Positions 59,877 through 64,000 of a stretch of 64,000 bases of DNA are shown piece by piece. The notes beneath the pieces were generated by a model, which saw only the letters and a list, made by a program, of their open reading frames with translations, was not told the origin of the DNA and ran no database searches. The position numbers were made by a program, and so were the translations under genes. Within the stretch, counting starts at the first letter, position 1, and each line of letters opens with the position of its first letter. The DNA lies in contig CAVQVG010000006.1 of NCBI GenBank assembly GCA_963717125.1, positions 496,001 to 560,000 of the forward strand. Reading direction: 5' to 3'. This DNA comes from RYN-230 sp963717125. Its GTDB lineage: Bacteria; Actinomycetota; Actinomycetes; Streptosporangiales; Streptosporangiaceae.

Positions 59877-60761
59877 ATGGGACGCGAACTCACCGAAGCC
59901 ATCGTCAACGGCATTCTCGGCGGCGGTGTCTACGCGCTGATGGCGGTCGGGCTGACGCTGATCTTCGGCGTGCTCGACATCATCAACATCGCCCAGGGCA
60001 TCCTGGTCGTGCTGGGCGCGTACCTGAGCTACGTGCTGTCGGTGCACCTGCACCTCGACCTGTTTGTCGGCCTGCTGGTGACCGTCCCGGCGATGTTCCT
60101 CGTCGGGGTCGCGATCCAGTGGGCCTTCATCAGGCCATTGCGCGGCCGGGAGCGCACCTCGATGTCGCTGCTCGCCACCTACGCGGTAGCGATCATCATC
60201 GAGGGGGTGCTGTACATCATCTTCGGCTCCAACTATGTGAACCTGAACGCCTCGTACGTCACGTCGGGGCCGAAGGTGTTCGGCTTCTACCTGGACTACA
60301 TCTACATCTACGGCTTCGCGGCGGCCGTGCTGCTGGTGGCGGGCATCTACTTCACGCTGTACCGGACCCAGTTCGGCCGGACCATCCGGGCCACCATGCA
60401 GGACCAGACCGCGGCCCGGATCGTCGGCATCAACGTGAACCGGGTGCAGATGCTCACGTTCGGCATCGGGGTGGCGGTCACCGCGGTGGGCGGCATGGTG
60501 TTCGGGGCGACCGGTGGGGGCTTCAACCCGAACACCGGGTATGACCTGATCTCCCGGCTGCTCGCCATCATCATCCTGGGTGGCATGGGCAGTATCTTCG
60601 GCGCCATGGTGGCCGCCATCTTCATGATCACGCTGGAGGCGGTGGTGGATGTGCTCTGGTCGCCGAGCTGGTCGGTGGTGGTGTTCTACGGCGCGCTGGT
60701 GCTCGTCCTGGCCATCCGGCCGCAGGGCGTGTTTGGCAAGAAGGCGGCGAGGGCCCAATGA
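59877..60761 (+). CDS. livH: Branched-chain-type ABC permease LivH
   Basis: A 294-residue membrane protein with about eight helices. The conserved start is GILGGGVYALMAVGLTLIFG, then IINIAQGILVVLGAYLSY. The ATPase-contact loop is FGRTIRATMQDQTAARIVGI, and the C-terminal LLAIIILGGMGSIFGAMVA is typical of LivH. It overlaps livM by 4 nt (ATGA). The gene name follows the family; the transported compound need not be an amino acid. Confidence 0.92.
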   Translation: MGRELTEAIVNGILGGGVYALMAVGLTLIFGVLDIINIAQGILVVLGAYLSYVLSVHLHLDLFVGLLVTVPAMFLVGVAIQWAFIRPLRGRERTSMSLLATYAVAIIIEGVLYIIFGSNYVNLNASYVTSGPKVFGFYLDYIYIYGFAAAVLLVAGIYFTLYRTQFGRTIRATMQDQTAARIVGINVNRVQMLTFGIGVAVTAVGGMVFGATGGGFNPNTGYDLISRLLAIIILGGMGSIFGAMVAAIFMITLEAVVDVLWSPSWSVVVFYGALVLVLAIRPQGVFGKKAARAQ

Positions 60762-61879
60762 GTACCGACTCCCCGGTGGGTGCCAGCCCGATCAAGACCA
60801 ACCCGCTCGCGGTGCCGCCCAGCCGGCGCGGCCCGCTGCTCCGGCTGGGCGGCCTGGCCGTGCTGCTGGTCATCGCGGTGATCTTCCCGCTGGTGATCAC
60901 GAACGCGCTGTATACCCAGTTCGCCGTGGACACCCTGATCTTCGTGGCCGCGGTGACCGCGTGGAACCTGTTCTCCGGGTTCTCCGGCTACATCTCACTG
61001 GGTCACGCGGTTTTCTTCGGCACCGGCGCCTACACGGTCGGCCTGCTGACCACGCACTGGAAGGTAATCGGCGGCACGATCTTCGCCCTGCTGCCGCTGG
61101 GCGGCCTGGCCGCCGCGGTGGTCGCGGTGCCGTTCGGGCTGATCGCGCTGCGGGTGCGGCGGCACACCTTCGTGGTGATCACCATCGCGATCTTCTTCAT
61201 CTTCCAGCTGATGGCCTACAACCTCGCGTTCACCGGGGGTAACCAGGGCCTCAGCACGCCGTTCTTCCTGTGGAACGCGGCCGACTACAACAACCCGTTC
61301 TACTACGTGGCGCTCATCCTCGCGGTGGGCTCGATCGTGCTGGCCTGGCTGATCCGGGGGTCCCGGTTCGGCCTGCGGCTGCTGGCCATCCGGGACGACG
61401 AGGACCGGGCCCGTGGCCTCGGTGTCCACGCCATGCGGACCAAGCTCACCGCGTTCATCATCTCCGGGCTGATCACCGGGATGATCGGCGGGCTGTGGTG
61501 GTTCTTCATCGGCCAGGCTCTCCCGGAGACGGTGTTCGACCCGAACTTCGACCTTTCCGTGGCCCTGATGGGTTTCCTCGGCGGGTTCGGGACGCTGGCC
61601 GGGCCGGTGCTCGGCGCGCTGATCCTGGAGCCGCTCCAGCAGTGGGAAGCGATCACGTTCACCAACGGCTACGTGGCCGAGATCTCCCTGGGCGTGATCT
61701 TCCTCGCGGTGATCCTGCTCCTGCCCCGGGGCATCATCCCGACCGGGAAAGAGTTCCTGACCCGGTGGCAGGCCATCCGGGCGCGCCGCGGCCAGCCCGC
61801 CCCGGGCGGCGCGGCCGCGGCGGCCCGCGACGCCGCCGTGCCGAGCCCACCGACCTCCAAGACCGGGAGCATCCGATGA
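60758..61879 (+). CDS. livM: Branched-chain-type ABC permease LivM
   Basis: A 373-residue membrane protein. After a 30-residue cytoplasmic start, helices follow with AWNLFSGFSGYISLGHAVFF (LivM signature), VRRHTFVVITIAIFFIFQL and the contact loop FGLRLLAIRDDEDRARGLGV. LMGFLGGFGTLAGPVLGALI is near the end. A 35-residue Ala/Arg-rich cytoplasmic tail follows. It overlaps livH and the ATPase gene, both as ATGA. Confidence 0.92.
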   Translation: MSTDSPVGASPIKTNPLAVPPSRRGPLLRLGGLAVLLVIAVIFPLVITNALYTQFAVDTLIFVAAVTAWNLFSGFSGYISLGHAVFFGTGAYTVGLLTTHWKVIGGTIFALLPLGGLAAAVVAVPFGLIALRVRRHTFVVITIAIFFIFQLMAYNLAFTGGNQGLSTPFFLWNAADYNNPFYYVALILAVGSIVLAWLIRGSRFGLRLLAIRDDEDRARGLGVHAMRTKLTAFIISGLITGMIGGLWWFFIGQALPETVFDPNFDLSVALMGFLGGFGTLAGPVLGALILEPLQQWEAITFTNGYVAEISLGVIFLAVILLLPRGIIPTGKEFLTRWQAIRARRGQPAPGGAAAAARDAAVPSPPTSKTGSIR

Positions 61880-62654
61880 CCGCGCTGCTGCGCACGGACG
61901 GGGTGAGCAAGGCATTCGGCGGGGTCCAGGCGCTCGACGACGCCACCATCGAGGTCGAAGAGGGCAGCATCGCCGGCCTGATCGGCCCCAACGGCTCCGG
62001 CAAGACCACGCTGTTCAACGTGATCACCGGCTACGAGCAGGTGGACGCCGGTGAGGTGTACCTGGGCGGCAGGCAGATCACCAACGCCCCGCCGGACAAG
62101 GTGTTCACGGCCGGCCTCGGCCGCACCTTCCAGCTGACCCGGGTGTTCTCCCGGCTTACCGTGATGGAGAACATGATCGTCGCCGCCCAGCACCACGAGG
62201 GGGGCAGGGCCGGCTGCGCAACCCGTTCGCCCGGGCCGGCGGTCCGGCCACCCGGCGCCGGGCCATGGAACTGCTCGAGTTCACCGGCATCGACCACCAC
62301 GCGGGCGCGCTGGCCGAGACGCTCTCCTACGGCCAGCGCAAGCTGCTCGAGATGTCCTACGTGCTGATGGCCAGCCCGTCGATCGTGCTGCTGGACGAGC
62401 CGGCCGGCGGGGTCAACCCGACCCTGATCACCATGATCGCGGACCGGATCCGGCAGCTCAACGAGCAGGGCACGACGTTCCTCATCGTGGAGCACAATAT
62501 GGATTTCGTGATGGGACTGTGCGACAACGTCACGGTCCTGGACTACGGGACCGCGGTGGTCTCCGGGCCGCCCGGCGCGGTCCGGACCGACCCCCGGGTC
62601 CTGGACGCCTATCTCGGCACTGCGGAGGACGACGATGACATCCCGGTCGGCTGA
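61876..62654 (+). CDS. livG: ABC ATPase LivG with a -1 frame change
   Basis: The first part (61876 to about 62205) has LLRTDGVSKAFGGVQALDDA, Walker A GLIGPNGSGKTT and the LivG-type GLGRTFQLTRVF. As written the frame then runs 50 codons of nonsense and stops at 62367. One base back it continues RLRNPFARAGGP and MELLEFTGIDHHAGALAETL, with signature LSYGQRKLLEMS, Walker B IVLLDEPAGGVNP and H-loop FLIVEHNMDFVM, to 62654. The change falls at GAG GGG GGC AGG. This could be an assembly indel, a mutation or a -1 slip at G-GGG-GGC. The joined protein has about 259 residues, normal for LivG. Confidence 0.8.
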
Positions 62655-63507
62655 CGACACCTCGCCCGCCCTGGTCATCCAGGACGTGGTGGCCGGCTAC
62701 GGCGGCGGTGACGTGCTGCACGGGGTGAGCATGCAGGTGGCCGAGGGCGGCATCACCTGCGTGGTGGGCCCCAACGGAGCGGGCAAGTCCACCCTGCTCG
62801 GCAGCATCTGCGGGCTGCTCAAGCCGCGCCTCGGCGAGGTCACCCTGCGCGGCGAACGGCTGTCCGGCAAGACGCCGCGCCAGGTGCTGGACCTGGGCGT
62901 GGTGCTGGTGCCGCAGAACCACAGCCTGTTCCGCGAGATGACGGTGCGCGAGAACATCATGCTGGGCGGCTACATCCTGCGCGAGCGTGGGCTGGCCGAC
63001 CGCAGGCTGGCCGCGGTGCTGGAGATGTTCCCCCAGGTGACCGAGTGGCTGGGCAAGAAGGCGGGCAGCCTGTCCGGCGGTCAGCAGCGGCTGGTCGAGT
63101 TCGCCCGGAGCCTGATGCTCGACCCCACCCTGGTCATCCTGGACGAGCCGTCCATGGGCCTGTCGCCGAGGGTGCTCAAGTCGGTCTTCGACGCGGTCCG
63201 GATGATGCACGCGCAGGGCAAGACCATCCTGCTGGTGGAGCAGAACGCGCGGGCCGGGCTGCGCCTGTCCACGCACGGCGTGGTGCTGGAGAACGGCCGG
63301 GTCCGGCTGTCCGGCACCGGCCACGAGGTGCTGAACCACCCGGAGATCGGCGCGCTGTACCTGGGTGGCGCGGTGTCCGATCAGGAGACTCCGGAAGCCC
63401 GGGCCGCCGAGGCCCGTGCTGCTGAGACAGCCGGCACTGAAGCACGGGCCGCCGAGCCGGACCCGCAATCCGCCGCGAACGGGACAGCGCCGGGAGCCGC
63501 GCGTTGA
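62635..63507 (+). CDS. livF: Branched-chain-type ABC ATPase LivF
   Basis: 290 residues. Walker A is VVGPNGAGKST, the LivF-type VVLVPQNHSLFREMTVREN is present, the signature is SLSGGQQRLVEFARSL, Walker B LVILDEPSMGLSP and H-loop ILLVEQNARAGL. A 50-residue Glu/Ala-rich tail (repeats of EARAAE) follows the ATPase domain. ATG 62635 overlaps the livG end by 20 nt, which supports a functional livG reading frame there. Confidence 0.92.
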   Translation: MTSRSADDTSPALVIQDVVAGYGGGDVLHGVSMQVAEGGITCVVGPNGAGKSTLLGSICGLLKPRLGEVTLRGERLSGKTPRQVLDLGVVLVPQNHSLFREMTVRENIMLGGYILRERGLADRRLAAVLEMFPQVTEWLGKKAGSLSGGQQRLVEFARSLMLDPTLVILDEPSMGLSPRVLKSVFDAVRMMHAQGKTILLVEQNARAGLRLSTHGVVLENGRVRLSGTGHEVLNHPEIGALYLGGAVSDQETPEARAAEARAAETAGTEARAAEPDPQSAANGTAPGAAR

Positions 63508-64000
63508 TCATCGACGCGCACCGGCACGTCATCGTCCCCGAGATCACCGCCGGTACCGTGCCGGAGGCGTGGCGGCCGTCCATCCGCACCGCGTCCGGCC
63601 GGACCGTCGTCGGCTTCCGCGGCCGGGACATCAACTCGGTGCTGGGTGAGTTCAGCGACGTGGACGTGATCCTGGCCGAGGCGGCCGCGACCGGGGTCGA
63701 TCACCTGCTCCTGTCGCCGTGGATCAACCTGGTGCCGGTGGACGCGGGCCCCCGCGACGCGCAGCTCGTCTGCCAGGTGCAGAACGAGGCGCTGGGCCGG
63801 CTGGTGGCGTCCTATCCGCAGCTCAGCGCCGTCGGCGCGGTGCCGCTGCAGGACCCGGAGCTGGCCGCGCGGGAGCTGGCCGGGCTGGTCGCCGCGGGCC
63901 TGGCCGGGGTGGAGATCCCGTCCAGCGTGGCCGGCCGGTACCTGGGCGATGACGTCTTCCTGCCGTTCTGGGACGCGGCGGCCGACGCCGGCGCGCTGGT
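63504..64000 (+). CDS. Partial amidohydrolase-family enzyme
   Basis: The first 165 residues of a protein that runs off the right edge. IIDAHRHVIVPE has the HxH metal motif of the amidohydrolase 2/ACMSD-like group, and VDHLLLSPWINLVPVDAGPR and NEALGRLVASYPQLSAVGAV are typical of decarboxylase-like members. It may cleave or decarboxylate the compound brought in by the transporter. It starts with TTG 63504, overlapping the livF stop as TTGA; the conserved Met-Ile-Ile-Asp start supports this. Confidence 0.78.
   Translation, partial: MIIDAHRHVIVPEITAGTVPEAWRPSIRTASGRTVVGFRGRDINSVLGEFSDVDVILAEAAATGVDHLLLSPWINLVPVDAGPRDAQLVCQVQNEALGRLVASYPQLSAVGAVPLQDPELAARELAGLVAAGLAGVEIPSSVAGRYLGDDVFLPFWDAAADAGAL

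Overview
The window is GC-rich actinobacterial chromosome. It carries the complete Pup-proteasome locus (arc/mpa, dop, pup, prcB, prcA, pafA), the WYL pair pafB-pafC, tatA-tatC, helY, and the actinobacterial gene families DUF3090, SCO1664 and MSMEG_4193-type phosphomutase. GTG starts, 4-nt start/stop overlaps and TAnnnT boxes 6-8 nt upstream of start codons (leaderless transcripts) are common. The species cannot be named from the sequence. Much of the order recalls the M. tuberculosis block pafABC-tatAC-helY-5'-3' exonuclease-pepE (M24 peptidase), with accessory genes inserted.

Layout. 0-4.7 kb: partial helicase-like gene, DUF1707-FHA protein, phosphomutase, DUF3090, SCO1664-family protein, PAC2 protein and a HAD phosphatase behind a leaderless 20-codon leader ORF. 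4.8-10.9 kb: peptide-type ABC importer (permease, binding lipoprotein, permease, two ATPases). 10.9-14.6 kb: small membrane protein, RecB-like nuclease, site-2 protease with CBS region, tRNA m1A methyltransferase. 14.6-24.1 kb: Pup-proteasome genes, interrupted by an aldehyde dehydrogenase, then an FKBP lipoprotein. 24.1-31.8 kb: DoxX-like protein, DUF3866, pafB, pafC, tatA, tatC, helY. 31.9-37.3 kb: accessory genes, including a frameshifted DUF222/HNH gene with a PafBC-type promoter and a frameshifted GNAT gene. 37.3-42 kb: exonuclease, PP2C phosphatase, M24 peptidase, orphan sugar-ABC ATPase, Lrp regulator. 42.5-54.7 kb: TetR/MFS pair with a duplicated operator, truncated AMP-binding protein, large LuxR ATPase, broken GH38 alpha-mannosidase, ArsR/MFS pair. 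54.8-64 kb: a LacI-controlled catabolic cluster with a dehydrogenase, two paralogous binding proteins, livHMGF and an amidohydrolase running off the window.

How the genes work together. Dop deamidates Pup-GGQ, PafA ligates it to targets, Arc unfolds them and PrcAB degrades them. PafB-PafC is the DNA-damage activator, and one candidate target promoter lies 8 kb away. The LacI cluster looks like uptake plus oxidation of a small organic acid or amino-acid-like compound.

Two patterns stand out. First, single-base frameshifts or a lost stop affect seven genes, six of them after 33 kb, which is either decay or indel error. Second, short tandem copies of gene 3' ends, including the stop codon, occur at three loci. 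No gene-free stretch exceeds 300 bp; the longest is 45598-45857. I found no clearly new multigene system.
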